From Cyanothece sp. BG0011 (GTDB lineage: Bacteria; Cyanobacteriota; Cyanobacteriia; Cyanobacteriales; Microcystaceae), in contig NZ_PRLH01000046.1 in the NCBI RefSeq assembly GCF_003013815.1, forward strand, positions 45,120 to 109,119: 64,000 bases of DNA, given 5' to 3'. Shown in pieces: positions 18,290 through 27,524 of this stretch. The notes under the pieces are model-generated. The model was given only the letters and a program-made list of their open reading frames with translations, made no database searches and was not told the origin of the DNA. A program made the position numbers and the translations under genes. Each line of letters opens with the position of its first letter. The first letter of the stretch is position 1.

Positions 18290-18440
18290 ACAGATATACT
18301 TGAACTCGAAAAACCCCAGATAAATGTCAGATTAACTCTTGCTAGAATGCCTGTTGCCTGTTGCCTTAAAATATAAATCTACCATCGGGGGTGCTTCTTT
18401 GATAAACTGTAAGTCTTAGATAGATACCGATTAAAAACAT

Positions 18441-18635
18441 ATGGCACAACGCACTCGATTAGGAGATTTACTCAGACCCCTTAATTCTGAATACGGGAAG
18501 GTTGTCCCTGGATGGGGAACCACTCCTTTAATGGGAGTTTTCATGGGCTTATTTTTAGTCTTCTTGTTAATCATCCTCCAAATTTACAACTCTTCTCTAA
18601 TTCTTAATGGATTTACCGTCACTTGGGGAGGTTAA
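18441..18635 (+). CDS. psbH: Photosystem II protein H
   Basis: PsbH is a single-helix subunit of photosystem II near CP47 and the QB site. The 64-residue sequence has the family pattern [20 protein letters not shown], the membrane helix [19 protein letters not shown] and the lumenal end NGFTVTWGG. In many cyanobacteria psbN lies divergently just upstream; the 150 bases here do not encode it. A strong terminator follows at 18722. Confidence 0.97.
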
Positions 18636-18721
18636 TCCCTAAGGTGGTGATCCCGAACCAACGGTGATCAAATTTCAGACAATTCTAGAAAAAATATCAC
18701 CGTCATCCTAAGTTAAATGTT

Positions 18722-18744
18722 CCCCGACTTTTCGGGGTTTTTTT
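18722..18744 (+). terminator. psbH terminator
   Basis: CCCCGA / TCGGGG stem, four-base loop and a seven-T run, 87 bases after the psbH stop. Confidence 0.9.
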
Positions 18745-18828
18745 ATCGGTAATGAGTCCGAATAACCCTTACCCTTCAATTCTTCCTGGTATAGGATAGA
18801 CTGAAAAAAGAATAGATAGGAGAAACTT

Positions 18829-19098
18829 ATGAATGTTTTTGGCATTGGACTGCCGGAAATGGCTTTGATTTTAGTCATTGCCTTATTGGTATTTGGTCCG
18901 AAAAAACTCCCCGAAATTGGTCGAAGTCTAGGTAAGGCTATTCGTGGGTTTCAAGATGCGTCTAAAGAGTTTGAAAATGAATTCAAACGAGAGGCCCAGC
19001 AACTTGAAGAATCTGTCACCATGAACGCAGAACTTGAAGAAAACAAAATGGCTAATCCCACCCCAACGGATAAGGATAAGACCCAAATGAACACCTAA
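18829..19098 (+). CDS. tatA: TatA/E-type twin-arginine translocase subunit
   Basis: TatA forms the pore of the Tat pathway that exports folded proteins across the plasma or thylakoid membrane. The 89-residue protein has the short N-terminal helix MNVFGIGLPEMALILVIALL, the hinge FGPKKLPEIGRSLG and an amphipathic helix ending in a charged tail. ATG 18829 has ATAGGAGAAAC upstream. The PetC protein encoded at 62198 is a known type of Tat client, though not adjacent. Confidence 0.93.
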   Translation: MNVFGIGLPEMALILVIALLVFGPKKLPEIGRSLGKAIRGFQDASKEFENEFKREAQQLEESVTMNAELEENKMANPTPTDKDKTQMNT

Positions 19099-19305
19099 AC
19101 ACAATTAAACGTGAAACTATTATGGGGAAATATTGTGAAATCTTTTAAAGGTTGTACAACCATCATCTGTTGAGAAAGGATATAATCGATGACAAAATCC
19201 CTGTCAACGGTTGAGTCCCCTTAAGGAGCAACTATTTTGACAAACAAAAGCATAACTCTAATAATTTCAGTGGTTTGATGAGGGAAATATGGAAGGAGGT
19301 TCTAG

Positions 19306-19926
19306 ATGAGTCAACAAACACCCTATGAAAAGCTTGGTGTCAGTGAAACAGCCTCTTTTGAGGAGATCCAAGCAGCTAAAAATCGTTTAACACAAGAATA
19401 TAGTAATGACGTGAAAACCGTCGAAGACATTGAAGCGGCCTATGATTCTATCATTATGGAACGCCTCAAACTGCGTCAAGAAGGGAGAATTAAAGTCCCC
19501 GATCGCATTCGTTTTGCTGAACGTCAGCGAGAAACGCCCCCAACCCCTCCGTCCCTTTCTTTAAATAATTCTCCCCCCTGGTTACAACAGTTTATTGATA
19601 CCCCTTCTACTAACGATATTCTCTGGCCCACGGGAATTTTCCTGGTTTTAGCCCTAATCGCTGGCTTTTCTAGTGCAGATTCTTCTTCTATTTCTGTCCT
19701 TTTAGCCTTAGGGGTGTTTGCTAATCTTTATTTTCTCAACCGCAAAGAAAATAAGTTCGGTCGCGCCTTATTGATTACCTTCGCCGGATTAGTCTTAGGA
19801 ATCGTTTTAGGATGGGGAATTAGCCAATTATTACAAGGGGCAAATCTTCCTGGAGAAATCAGTCAATCTGTCATCGGTATCGCTATCTTTTTTATTTTTT
19901 GGCTGAGTAGTAGCTTTTTACGTTAA
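19306..19926 (+). CDS. CPP1-like J-domain-related membrane protein
   Basis: A 206-residue protein with an N-terminal J-like region (TPYEKLGVSETASFEEIQAAKNRL, residues 5-65) that lacks the HPD motif, and three to four C-terminal membrane helices. This matches the CPP1 (chaperone-like protein of POR1) family, which in plants stabilises protochlorophyllide oxidoreductase. A role in pigment synthesis here is inferred from family only. ATG 19306 has GGAAGGAGG upstream, a strong site. The symporter gene starts four bases after its stop. Confidence 0.88.
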   Translation: MSQQTPYEKLGVSETASFEEIQAAKNRLTQEYSNDVKTVEDIEAAYDSIIMERLKLRQEGRIKVPDRIRFAERQRETPPTPPSLSLNNSPPWLQQFIDTPSTNDILWPTGIFLVLALIAGFSSADSSSISVLLALGVFANLYFLNRKENKFGRALLITFAGLVLGIVLGWGISQLLQGANLPGEISQSVIGIAIFFIFWLSSSFLR

Positions 19927-19930
19927 GTCT

Positions 19931-21340
19931 GTGAATCAATTTCTAGATAATATCGATCGCCTGTTTTCGAGTCTGGTGACTCTGATTGAACGGGTACTTT
20001 TTTTTGAGGTTGCCCATTTTCCTGTGATTATCCTTTGGTTACTCATAGGAGGGGTTTTTTTTACCCTACGCATGGGCTTTATTAATATTATTGGCTTCAC
20101 ACAGGCGGTAAAAATTGCCCTAGGCTTATATGATCCACAGGAGGATATCAAAGGAGAAGTGTCGTCCTTTCAAGCCTTAGCTACCGCTTTATCGGCCAGT
20201 ATTGGTCTAGGAAACATCGCCGGCGTTGCCATTGCCATCCAAATGGGGGGACCAGGGGCCGTGTTTTGGATGACGGTGGCCGGTTTCTTGGGAATGTCTA
20301 ACAAGTTTGTCGAATGTACCCTAGGGGTAAAATACCGCATTGTTAACCCAGACGGAACCATTATCGGCGGGCCGATGTATTATCTATCCCAAGGGTTAAC
20401 AGAATTAGGAAAAGAAAAATTAGGCAAAGCATTGGCTATTTTTTACGGTGTGGCTGGTTTAGGGGCTGCCATTGGTGGGGGTAATATGTTCCAGGCGAAT
20501 CAATCCTTTGCTGCTTTAGCGGTGGTGGTTCCGGCGGTGAAAGACTTCAATTGGCTTTATGGTTTAACCTTAGCCCTATTGGTAGGATTGGTGATTATTG
20601 GGGGCATTAGTCGTATTGGGGTGATTACCAGCAAATTAGTGCCGGTGATGGTCTTTTTTTACCTTTTGGGCTGTTCCTGGGTCTTAGTGGCTAATTTTAC
20701 GGCTATTCCTGCTGCATTTGGGTTGATGTGCAGAGAGGCTTTTTCGGCTTCTGGCATGGAAGGAGGGCTGATTGGGATTTTGGTTCAAGGGATCAGACGC
20801 AGTGCCTTTTCTAATGGGGCCGGGTTGGGATCGGCTGCGATCGCCCATGCCGTGGCTAAAACAAAAGAACCGATACAAGAGGGCATTGTCTCTATTTTAG
20901 AGCCATTTATTGACACCATTGTTATTTGTAATGTCACCGCTTTAGTCATAATTACCACGGGAATGTATGGGGAGTCGGTGGGAGATCATATTAGTGGGTC
21001 TACTTTAGCAGCGATGGCCTTTGGTCAAGTGATAGATTGGTTTCCGTTTGTGTTAGTGGGAATTATCTGTTTATTTGGGTTTTCTACCATGATTACTTGG
21101 TGTTATTATGGGGAACAGTGTTGGGCTTATGTGTTTGGTCAACCCAGTTCTATTGTGTTCAAAGTTATCTTTTTAACTTGTATTTTTATTGGTTCTGTGG
21201 TGAGTTTAGGGGCGGTGGTTGATTTTAGCGATATGATGTTATTAACTTTAGCTATTCCTAACCTTTTGGGGTGTCTTTTGTTATCAGGAAAAGTGGCTAC
21301 ATGGTTAAAAGAATATTGGCAGAAATCAGCAGGTTTTTAA
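19931..21340 (+). CDS. Alanine/glycine:cation symporter (AGCS family)
   Basis: A 469-residue transporter with about ten membrane helices that takes up alanine or glycine with sodium or protons. Family signatures: SIGLGNIAGVAIAIQMGGPGAVFWM, GGPMYYL, NGAGLGSAAIAHAVAKT and the late WCYYGEQCW. Start is GTG 19931, four bases after the CPP1-like stop, which implies an operon or coupled translation. Confidence 0.94.
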   Translation: MNQFLDNIDRLFSSLVTLIERVLFFEVAHFPVIILWLLIGGVFFTLRMGFINIIGFTQAVKIALGLYDPQEDIKGEVSSFQALATALSASIGLGNIAGVAIAIQMGGPGAVFWMTVAGFLGMSNKFVECTLGVKYRIVNPDGTIIGGPMYYLSQGLTELGKEKLGKALAIFYGVAGLGAAIGGGNMFQANQSFAALAVVVPAVKDFNWLYGLTLALLVGLVIIGGISRIGVITSKLVPVMVFFYLLGCSWVLVANFTAIPAAFGLMCREAFSASGMEGGLIGILVQGIRRSAFSNGAGLGSAAIAHAVAKTKEPIQEGIVSILEPFIDTIVICNVTALVIITTGMYGESVGDHISGSTLAAMAFGQVIDWFPFVLVGIICLFGFSTMITWCYYGEQCWAYVFGQPSSIVFKVIFLTCIFIGSVVSLGAVVDFSDMMLLTLAIPNLLGCLLLSGKVATWLKEYWQKSAGF

Positions 21341-21398
21341 AATAATTTTAAAAACCTATTTGATAACTATAGAATGGAAATGAAGATTTTTATATTTT

Positions 21399-21653
21399 AT
21401 GACGACTTTTGGAGAGAGGCTAACAGAAAAAATGGAACATTTAGTAGAATTTTCAACAAAAGTAAGACAAGGTATGATTGACATACCAGAAGAATACCAA
21501 CATGAACTTAAAGAAGGAAGTCAAGTTTTTGTTATTATTAAATCTGTTCATGAGAAAAGTAAAACGACAAGATTAATGGATAAATTAGCAGAAAATCCTA
21601 TTAGCGTAAAAGGGAAAAGAAAACTGACAAGAGAGGAAATTCATGAAAGATAA
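21399..21653 (+). CDS. AbrB-like antitoxin, partner of broken PIN gene
   Basis: An 84-residue protein whose middle IDIPEEYQHELKEGSQVFVI resembles the swapped-hairpin DNA-binding fold of AbrB/VapB antitoxins, followed by a basic C-terminal arm (KGKRKLTREEIHER) likely to contact a toxin. It is intact. Two bases separate it from the start of a PIN-domain gene that is damaged, so it is now probably an orphan antitoxin. Confidence 0.72.
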   Translation: MTTFGERLTEKMEHLVEFSTKVRQGMIDIPEEYQHELKEGSQVFVIIKSVHEKSKTTRLMDKLAENPISVKGKRKLTREEIHER

Positions 21654-21655
21654 CC

Positions 21656-21899
21656 ATGAGTGAACCGAAAATATTTATTGATTCTAATATTTAGTTATAC
21701 CGTTTTCTTGAGGATCAAGATACCGATCCTCAAGAAGATGCCAGAAAACGTAAAATAGCAGTGGCATTAACCAATTCTAAAGGTATTGTAGTTAGTACAC
21801 AAGTAATAAATGAAGTTTGCTCTGTATTCAGAAGATATGCAAGATGGATTAATCATTGAGGAGCAATTGACGATTATTAATCCATTTAAGGTCAATTGA
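21656..21899 (+). pseudogene. PIN-domain toxin (VapC-like), degraded
   Basis: Translation from ATG 21656 gives MSEPKIFIDSNI, the conserved start of a PIN ribonuclease with the first catalytic Asp, then TAG where Trp (TGG) would be expected before LYRFLEDQDTD. Farther on, STQVINEVCSVF runs into a different frame that reads EDMQDGLIIEEQLTIINPF to a TGA at 21897, which looks like the toxin C-terminus. A premature stop plus an internal deletion with frameshift make this clearly non-functional. Confidence 0.85.
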
Positions 21900-22048
21900 T
21901 ATCATAGTAAAAAATTGCTTTTTAGGTAGAAAATATGGTTATCCCTACAAAAAATATTAAATTTTATAACAAACCTTGACTTATCCCCCCCCTTTGTGGT
22001 GTAGTTCGGCCTGACATAATTAATTCCTTGCACACTGAGGAGTGAACA

Positions 22049-22606
22049 ATGAATACAAAATACGCTTTAACAGCGATCGCAACAACAGCTTTATCATTAA
22101 CTGTTGTTGATGTAGCTCATGCTGCTACTTTCAACTTCTCCTTTAGTGGTGATGATGGTCCAGTTCTCGGTACTGTAATGGGTACTATAGAACTACCTGA
22201 TGCTGCCTTGACCACTGATGGTAATTATCAGGCAACTTCCGTTATTGTTACTTCTGCACCCACAGAATTAGGCTATTCTTTCCCTTTAGATGTGCTTAAC
22301 GGAGTGGTTTCGGTTACTGACAATAGCTTTAATGTTATCAATGGTCTGATTGTAGACAGCACTTTTCAAAGTCAAATTACTGGTAATGCTCTATTCGCTC
22401 TCAGTGCCGATGTTACCGGTAATAGTTACTTAACTGATATCGGGAATGAATTCACCTTCATAGAGAATACTGGTGTATTAGATAATCTTAGCTCAACTCT
22501 CCGTTTTTCTTCTGCAACTGCAACTGTTCCTGAACCGGCTTCTGTACTAGGACTATTAAGTCTGGGTGCATTGGGTTTAGGTTTAAAAGGCAAAAAGAAA
22601 GCATAA
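22049..22606 (+). CDS. PEP-CTERM sorting-domain exported protein
   Basis: A 185-residue secreted protein. Residues 1-25 are a signal peptide ending AHAATF. The body is rich in Thr, Asn, Asp and beta-forming residues. The C-terminus has the PEP-CTERM layout: VPEPASVLG, a hydrophobic helix and a basic KGKKKA tail, which directs sorting by an exosortase-type enzyme. ATG 22049 follows GAGGAGTGA. The role of the mature part is unknown. A terminator follows. Confidence 0.88.
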   Translation: MNTKYALTAIATTALSLTVVDVAHAATFNFSFSGDDGPVLGTVMGTIELPDAALTTDGNYQATSVIVTSAPTELGYSFPLDVLNGVVSVTDNSFNVINGLIVDSTFQSQITGNALFALSADVTGNSYLTDIGNEFTFIENTGVLDNLSSTLRFSSATATVPEPASVLGLLSLGALGLGLKGKKKA

Positions 22607-22637
22607 ATTAGTTTAATTTTTTAATAAACCTTTGTAG

Positions 22638-22660
22638 GGGCTTAATAATATTAAGCCCTT
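22638..22660 (+). terminator. Terminator after PEP-CTERM gene
   Basis: Perfect 8-bp stem GGGCTTAA / TTAAGCCC with a five-base loop. Confidence 0.8.
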
Positions 22661-22717
22661 ATTAATCATTATTAGCTAAAATTAAAACTAGGGCAATTTC
22701 TGAGGTAAAGTAAAGCG

Positions 22718-23290
22718 ATGACAGCAGTAATTTTAAACTTAGATACGGTTAATCTAACGGATGAACAATTTTACCGTCTTTGTCAAGTTAACCAAGATTG
22801 GCAACTAGAAAGAACCGCAAAAGGAGAATTAATGGTTATGCCACCGGTTGGGGGAATTAGTGGTAATAGAGAAGCAGATTTTATCATTGACTTAGGACTG
22901 TGGAATCGTCAAACTAGACTGGGAAAAGTGTTTAGTTCTTCGACTATTTTTCGCTTACCAAAAGGTGGAGATAGATCACCTGATGCTGCTTGGATAAGTT
23001 TAAAGCGTTGGCAATCATTAAGTCGAGAAGAACAAGAAAAATTTCCCCCTATTTGTCCTGATTTTGTTATAGAATTGCGTTCTCGTACGGATTCACTTGA
23101 AACCCTTCAAGAGAAGATGCAAGAATATCTTAATAGTGGATTACAGTTAGGTTGGTTAATTAATCCTCAACAACAACAAGCAGAAATTTATCGTCAAAAT
23201 CAACCTGTAGAAATGAAAACCTTACCAACAGATTTAAGTGGACAAGAAGTATTACCAGGATTTAGTTTATCTTTGTCTTGTTTTGAATAA
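22718..23290 (+). CDS. Uma2-family (DUF820) nuclease-like protein
   Basis: A 190-residue PD-(D/E)XK-fold protein. The core is SPDAAWISLKRW (Asp), PDFVIELRSRTDSLETLQEKMQEYLNSG (Glu and Lys positions) and LGWLINP. Such genes are multiplied in cyanobacteria and their role is not settled. This is one of three family members in the window; the others are at 31113 (frameshifted) and 40161 (in the Cmr operon). Confidence 0.88.
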   Translation: MTAVILNLDTVNLTDEQFYRLCQVNQDWQLERTAKGELMVMPPVGGISGNREADFIIDLGLWNRQTRLGKVFSSSTIFRLPKGGDRSPDAAWISLKRWQSLSREEQEKFPPICPDFVIELRSRTDSLETLQEKMQEYLNSGLQLGWLINPQQQQAEIYRQNQPVEMKTLPTDLSGQEVLPGFSLSLSCFE

Positions 23291-23545
23291 ATACCTGAAT
23301 TAAGAATAGAGACTAAAAACATCATGAATAAAATCTGACCTGAAAATTTAAAATAGCTTAATGGTGAGTAAAGTTAACCATTGACTTTATTTAAAAATCA
23401 TCGTATTATGAGCTTAGTAAATATCAATACATCTAGCTAAAGTTAGGGTATATATGGCTATTTATTGAATTTCAGAACTCGTCTAAAAATGGTAATTAAG
23501 CGAGATTGAAATTCTTGAAATGTAAATCCTTTTCAGGAACAAATC

Positions 23546-24157
23546 ATGGCCAAAACGAAGAATTCTGTCCCTAGCTTTTTAAGAGATGCTTTTGAGTCCT
23601 ATGCTCAATATACAGCCGAACAAAAGCAAGATGCTCAACAACGAGCATTAAAATGGTTGCAAACTCATATTGAATCTGACTTACCGGATAAAAGCATTCT
23701 GACTCAATTTGCACGAAAATGGCGTACTGGCAGCAATGCACCCTCTGAAGCGGATGACTCTAATCTAAATTGGGCAAATTTACCCAGTTCTTATAAAGGA
23801 AATAAGTCAATTAATTCTCATCAAGAAGAAGCACTTAAGTTTTTAGAAGAAACCATTCCTCAAGAACTGCAAGATGACTTTAAAACCAGGTGGGAAGTCA
23901 AAACAAAATTAAAAGTTTCTAATGCTTCTGGAACCCCTTTCAAAGTGGATGAAACGGATCTAAAAGTTCTACAAGAAAATGACCCTAATGGTGAGGGTAA
24001 AAAATGGTATCAAGTAAATAAAGGGGATGTTTATTATCTTCTTTCTAGTGAAGAAAAAGACGATCATTACCTCATTGTCACAACTGAAGAAATTGGTTCA
24101 GAAGATCGCAATACTTGGTATGTTTCCAAGGAAGATGTTAATATCTCTGGTGTTTAA
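23546..24157 (+). CDS. Hypothetical protein with C-terminal beta-rich domain
   Basis: A 203-residue soluble protein. Residues 1-65 are helical (FLRDAFESYAQYTAEQKQDA), a linker follows, and residues from about 125 on look like an SH3-like beta barrel (WEVKTKLKVSNASG, KWYQVNKGDVYYLL, TWYVSKEDVNI). No catalytic motif is seen. A ribosome site (TTTCAGGAAC) precedes ATG 23546. A terminator-like hairpin follows at 24199. Function unknown. Confidence 0.7.
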   Translation: MAKTKNSVPSFLRDAFESYAQYTAEQKQDAQQRALKWLQTHIESDLPDKSILTQFARKWRTGSNAPSEADDSNLNWANLPSSYKGNKSINSHQEEALKFLEETIPQELQDDFKTRWEVKTKLKVSNASGTPFKVDETDLKVLQENDPNGEGKKWYQVNKGDVYYLLSSEEKDDHYLIVTTEEIGSEDRNTWYVSKEDVNISGV

Positions 24158-24198
24158 TCAGTTATCTTAGTAAGAATTGGGAAACAAGAAATAAATGA

Positions 24199-24226
24199 CC
24201 CTGACTTGTAATCAGTCGGGGTTTTA
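24199..24226 (+). terminator. Terminator-like hairpin
   Basis: CCC-T-GACT pairs with AGTC-GGG across a short loop, followed by TTTTATTATT. Confidence 0.65.
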
Positions 24227-24384
24227 TTATTATTTTTCATCGTTTATGGTAGATTGCTTCGGGGTGTTTTTAGCCACAATCAAAGCTTACTGTTTATATC
24301 ACCCCTCGCAATGACAAATTAAATAAATGCAAAGATTTGTTAAGCTATAAGGAATCAGGGAATATTACAACCACCATAAACTGT

Positions 24385-25637
24385 ATGGTTACTCAAAAGC
24401 GCGTTAACGTAACATTAGTATTAGTCAGTTTTTTAATGTTAGGATCAGGAGGATGTAACATCGTCTCTGATAGTGAAGCAAAAGAAGAAGAAACCGCCAA
24501 TTTTGAAGAAAGAACCCCATCCGTTGATGTAGCGATCGCCCGTACCGACTCCATCCGAGATCCCATTGAATATATCGGAACCACCCAACCGGTGCAAACC
24601 GTCGCCTTGCGATCGCAGGTAGAAGGACAATTATTAAGATTAACCGCAGATGTGGGCGATCGCGTGACCCAAGGGCAATTATTAGCCGAATTAGATGATA
24701 GTTTATTACAAGCAGAAGTGAGTAGAGCAGAGGCCGAGTTAGCTTCCCTAAACTCAGAAGTGATCAGCGCCCAAGGAGAGGTAAAATCCGCTATTTCTGC
24801 CGTAGCATCGGCAAAAGTCGAAGTTGAACAGGCGAAAAACGATGTTGAACGATTAAAAGAACTCTATGAAGAAGGGGCGATCGCCTTACGAGAGGTAGAA
24901 TTAGCCCGTACCGCTTATCTTACCGCACAGCAAACCCTATCAGCAGCCCAATCTGAGGTTAATGTGCGTCAATCTGCCGTAGAAGCAGCCAAAGGGCGGG
25001 TTATTGCCCAACAATCCTTAATTCAACAAGAACAAGAAAGATTATCCTATACTCGTCTTAATTCTCCGATTACGGGATATGTCTTGCAACGGGTGATAGA
25101 AACGGGAAATTTAGTGCAACCAGGCAGCGAAATCTTGCGGTTAGGGGACTTTAGTCAAGTTAAGGTGGTGGTTCCCGTTTCCGAGTTAGATTTAGCTAAT
25201 ATTCGCGTCGGTCAGTCGGTGAGAGTGCGTTTAGATGCCTTTCCCCGTGACAGCTTTGTGGGACGAGTTAGTAATATTTCTCCTGCAGCCGATCCCACCA
25301 GTCGGCAGGTTCCTATCGAGGTTATTTTAGCTAATCCTGAGCAGAAAATCAGCAGTGGGTTGTTAGCAAGGGTTAGTTTTGGTCAAACCGGTGGTCAACC
25401 TGTTGTTATTCCTGAAACGGCGTTGCAGGGTACGACAGGGGACGAGGAACGGTGTTTGTGGTGACAGGAGATAAGGATAATGCAACGGTAAACGAGAGAA
25501 TGGTGAGGTTAGGGGAAAGAATTGATGGCCAGGTGGAAGTTTTAGGGGGTTTGCGGCCAGGGGAACGGTATGTGTCTAGGAGTAGCGATACTTTAAAGGA
25601 TAATCAGTCTGTAAACTTGAGTGTTTTGTCTGAGTAA
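24385..25637 (+). pseudogene. RND efflux periplasmic adaptor, single frameshift
   Basis: A membrane-fusion lipoprotein of an RND pump. From ATG 24385 (MVTQKRVNV) there is a signal peptide ending in the lipobox GSGGC, a biotinyl-lipoyl segment (VALRSQVEGQLLRLTADVGD), a long coiled coil, and LNSPITGYVLQRVIETGN. The frame stops at 25464, but the rest of the family (FVVTGDKDNATVNERMV to SVLSE, ending 25637) continues in another frame. Adding one G after 25447 would restore GTVFVV. It could be a true inactivating mutation or a sequencing error. The matching pump may be the gene at 27686, now 2 kb away and in opposite orientation. Confidence 0.85.
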
Positions 25638-25690
25638 GTTATCAGTGAACAGTGATCAGTGACCAGTGAACAGTGATCAGTTATCAGTGA
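25638..25690. repeat. CAGTGA-type short repeat cluster
   Basis: Tandem-like variants of ATCAGTGAACAGTGA directly after the adaptor stop. A related stretch lies at 55604-55638. These are common intergenic repeats in cyanobacteria. Confidence 0.75.
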
Positions 25691-25733
25691 GTATCTTTAA
25701 TTATCATTCTGAGGTAAAAAAGGAATCTCAACT

Positions 25734-25917
25734 AATCCACGCACCTCGGCAAATGGCTGAAACCCTGATTATTGCGTCGACCTGCGTGGGAGCCTTATGT
25801 AGAAAGGATTTGAGGGTTATCAATTGTGAAATTTTTCTGGTTGTATTATAGTGATTACAGGGGGTGCGTGGATTTGTGCCTCGAAACCCTCATTATGTCT
25901 GGCTCGTCAGACGAACT
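25734..25917 (+). promoter_or_regulatory. CRISPR leader of the mini-array
   Basis: The 184 bases before the first repeat carry three copies of an 8-base motif: TCCACGCA at 25736 (inverted), TGCGTGGG at 25783 and TGCGTGGA at 25865. The outer pair extends to a perfect 12-bp inverted repeat (25734-25745 and 25863-25874). AACCCTGATTAT lies at 25761 and a TATTAT -10-like box at 25844. The main array's leader has the same layout at the same distances with another motif sequence. Confidence 0.75.
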
Positions 25918-26025
25918 CTCTCCTTAACCAGGAGAAATTAGTTGAATGGAAACATGGCATTCTGAAGCGTTCCAATTGTCAAGGTGAAACTCTCCTTAAC
26001 CAGGAGAAATTAGTTGAATACAAAC
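25918..26025 (+). CRISPR. Two-repeat CRISPR mini-array
   Basis: Two 36-base repeats (25918-25953 and 25990-26025) around one 36-base spacer (25954-25989). The 3' part TTAGTTGAATGGAAAC is shared with the main array; the second copy ends GAATACAAAC, as a degenerate terminal repeat often does. The 5' part differs from the main array but keeps the hairpin (TCCT-loop-AGGA core). No cas gene adjoins it, so it probably depends on the island at 34-46 kb or on genes elsewhere. Confidence 0.85.
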
Positions 26026-26032
26026 ACAAGTT

Positions 26033-26064
26033 TTAGCCGTAGAAATTCTATGGCTAATCTTTTT
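26033..26064 (+). terminator. Terminator after the mini-array
   Basis: TTAGCC / GGCTAA stem continued by TAG/CTA, then a CTTTTTTT run, eight bases after the last repeat. Confidence 0.8.
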
Positions 26065-26219
26065 TTATGGTTTTTTATGAGAGGGTTTAGAAAATTTTTA
26101 AATGTTATATATAATGTGACGTATTATAATTAGAATTTTAATGAGATTCCTGGTTTCTCAGAATGACAATTAAAGATATACAAAACGTCAAACACAAATT
26201 TTTATGTAGCTATATCTAA

Positions 26220-26534
26220 TTAACGAGGTAGGTTAAGTAAATTAGGAAAAACTAACTTAATGATTCCAGTGATAAACGCTAAAATAAAGCCAACAGCAAC
26301 AGAACGATTGATAAATTCTTGAGAGTCTAACCGTTTACTAATCCCTTTAACTTCTGCATCAAGGGTTTTAATATCTCCTTTTACTGATTCTATAGCGACT
26401 CTAGTTTCTGTTCTAAAATCACTAACATCTTTCTGCAAAGTATCTATTTTTTGATTAACTTCTTTGATGCTATCTTTAATCTCTCCGAGGACTTCCTCTA
26501 AGGAGTAAGTTACTGTAATAGGTTTCTGACTCAT
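26220..26534 (-). CDS. Coiled-coil protein with C-terminal membrane anchor
   Basis: A 104-residue protein. Residues 8 to about 75 form a heptad-rich coiled coil (LEEVLGEIKDSIKEVNQKID, then VKGDIKTLDAEVKGISKRL); residues 80-98 are a hydrophobic anchor (SVAVGFILAFITGIIKLVF). Small proteins of this layout are frequent in cyanobacteria and have no assigned role. Confidence 0.75.
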   Translation of the reverse strand: MSQKPITVTYSLEEVLGEIKDSIKEVNQKIDTLQKDVSDFRTETRVAIESVKGDIKTLDAEVKGISKRLDSQEFINRSVAVGFILAFITGIIKLVFPNLLNLPR

Positions 26535-26651
26535 CGGCTATACTTTTAACTATCTACTGTTTTTCTGATGCCTTCTTTCATTGTAATACAAAAGAATAAA
26601 ATATGCGTTTAACCATTCCTGATAATATTATTCAATCAAGTCGTCATAAGC

Positions 26652-27524
26652 TTAAGGATTACAAAAATTACAATACATGGGATCAGCATATTTGATATTA
26701 TTGGGATAATCTCTATTTTCTTGATAATTACACTTTTGACATTGATAAATTTCTGATTTAATTAAATCAGTGGGAAAATGACACATCTCACAGGGTAAAC
26801 CTGGTTTAGTTTCTATAATATCAAATCCAGGAAACTCACAATTAGGACAAGTATTAAGTATTTTTTTTATTAAAGTTTCAGTAGTTTTAGCAATGACTTT
26901 CATGCGAGTCGGATTATACATTGCCCTCATATCTGTTTCAATATGGGCTTTATTTTCAGGAGAAGAGTTAAGGGCTATTTCAACAGCATCAATTAACTCT
27001 TTTTTGTTAGTAATTCCTTTAAAAATCTTATCGCTTTTTTCGGGTTCAGCCCTTGACATAACCACTAAACCATGCTCAGGAAAACCAATTTTTTCAGCAA
27101 AAGATAAGGCTTCTTCTACCGTTTGAATAGAGGCGTGAGAATGATTAGTTTCAAAGGATAATTCTGTGGCGATAATTTCAATGTCGTTGAAGGTATCAAG
27201 TAACAAAACTAATTCTCTATTACAGCTAACAAAGGGAATACTCGGATGAGGAAAAAAGCTACCTTCGCTAGTAATAGCAAGGGTTTCTCCTGTGATTTCT
27301 AAGGCTTTTTGTGCCTTAAAACGAGCTGCTTCGGTTTGATTTCCTAAACGTTTTATTTCTCTGGTAAATGTACCAAATTGATCGGTATTGAAGTTATCAG
27401 GGACAACTATTTTCATTTGTATCTTTTCTTCTAAAAGGGAAGCCATGACTTCTTCTTTTTTGTGCATTGTTGCTAAAATACAAACTCTATTTTTAAACCA
27501 TGATTTTTCTTTATTCATAAGCAT
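26652..27524 (-). CDS. DUF6671-like protein with zinc ribbons
   Basis: A 290-residue protein. The N-terminal ~200 residues include ILATMHKKEEVMASLL, TFTREIKRLGNQTEAARFKA and TDMRAMYNPTRMKVIAKTTETL, which I associate with the DUF6671 family. The C-terminal part has four CxxC pairs (CPNCEFPGF, CEMCHFPTD, CQKCNYQENRDYP, CNFCNP), consistent with zinc ribbons. ATG 27524 is preceded by another possible start two codons in. Function unknown; family name recalled, not searched. Confidence 0.72.
   Translation of the reverse strand: MLMNKEKSWFKNRVCILATMHKKEEVMASLLEEKIQMKIVVPDNFNTDQFGTFTREIKRLGNQTEAARFKAQKALEITGETLAITSEGSFFPHPSIPFVSCNRELVLLLDTFNDIEIIATELSFETNHSHASIQTVEEALSFAEKIGFPEHGLVVMSRAEPEKSDKIFKGITNKKELIDAVEIALNSSPENKAHIETDMRAMYNPTRMKVIAKTTETLIKKILNTCPNCEFPGFDIIETKPGLPCEMCHFPTDLIKSEIYQCQKCNYQENRDYPNNIKYADPMYCNFCNP

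Noticed and set aside
25440..25470. Programmed frameshift in the RND adaptor
   Set aside because: No slippery heptamer or downstream structure was recognised; a simple one-base loss fits better.
25666..26036. Two adjoining 61-residue open frames on the plus strand
   Set aside because: They run through the CRISPR leader, both repeats and the spacer; the composition is not protein-like and the CRISPR reading explains the sequence.
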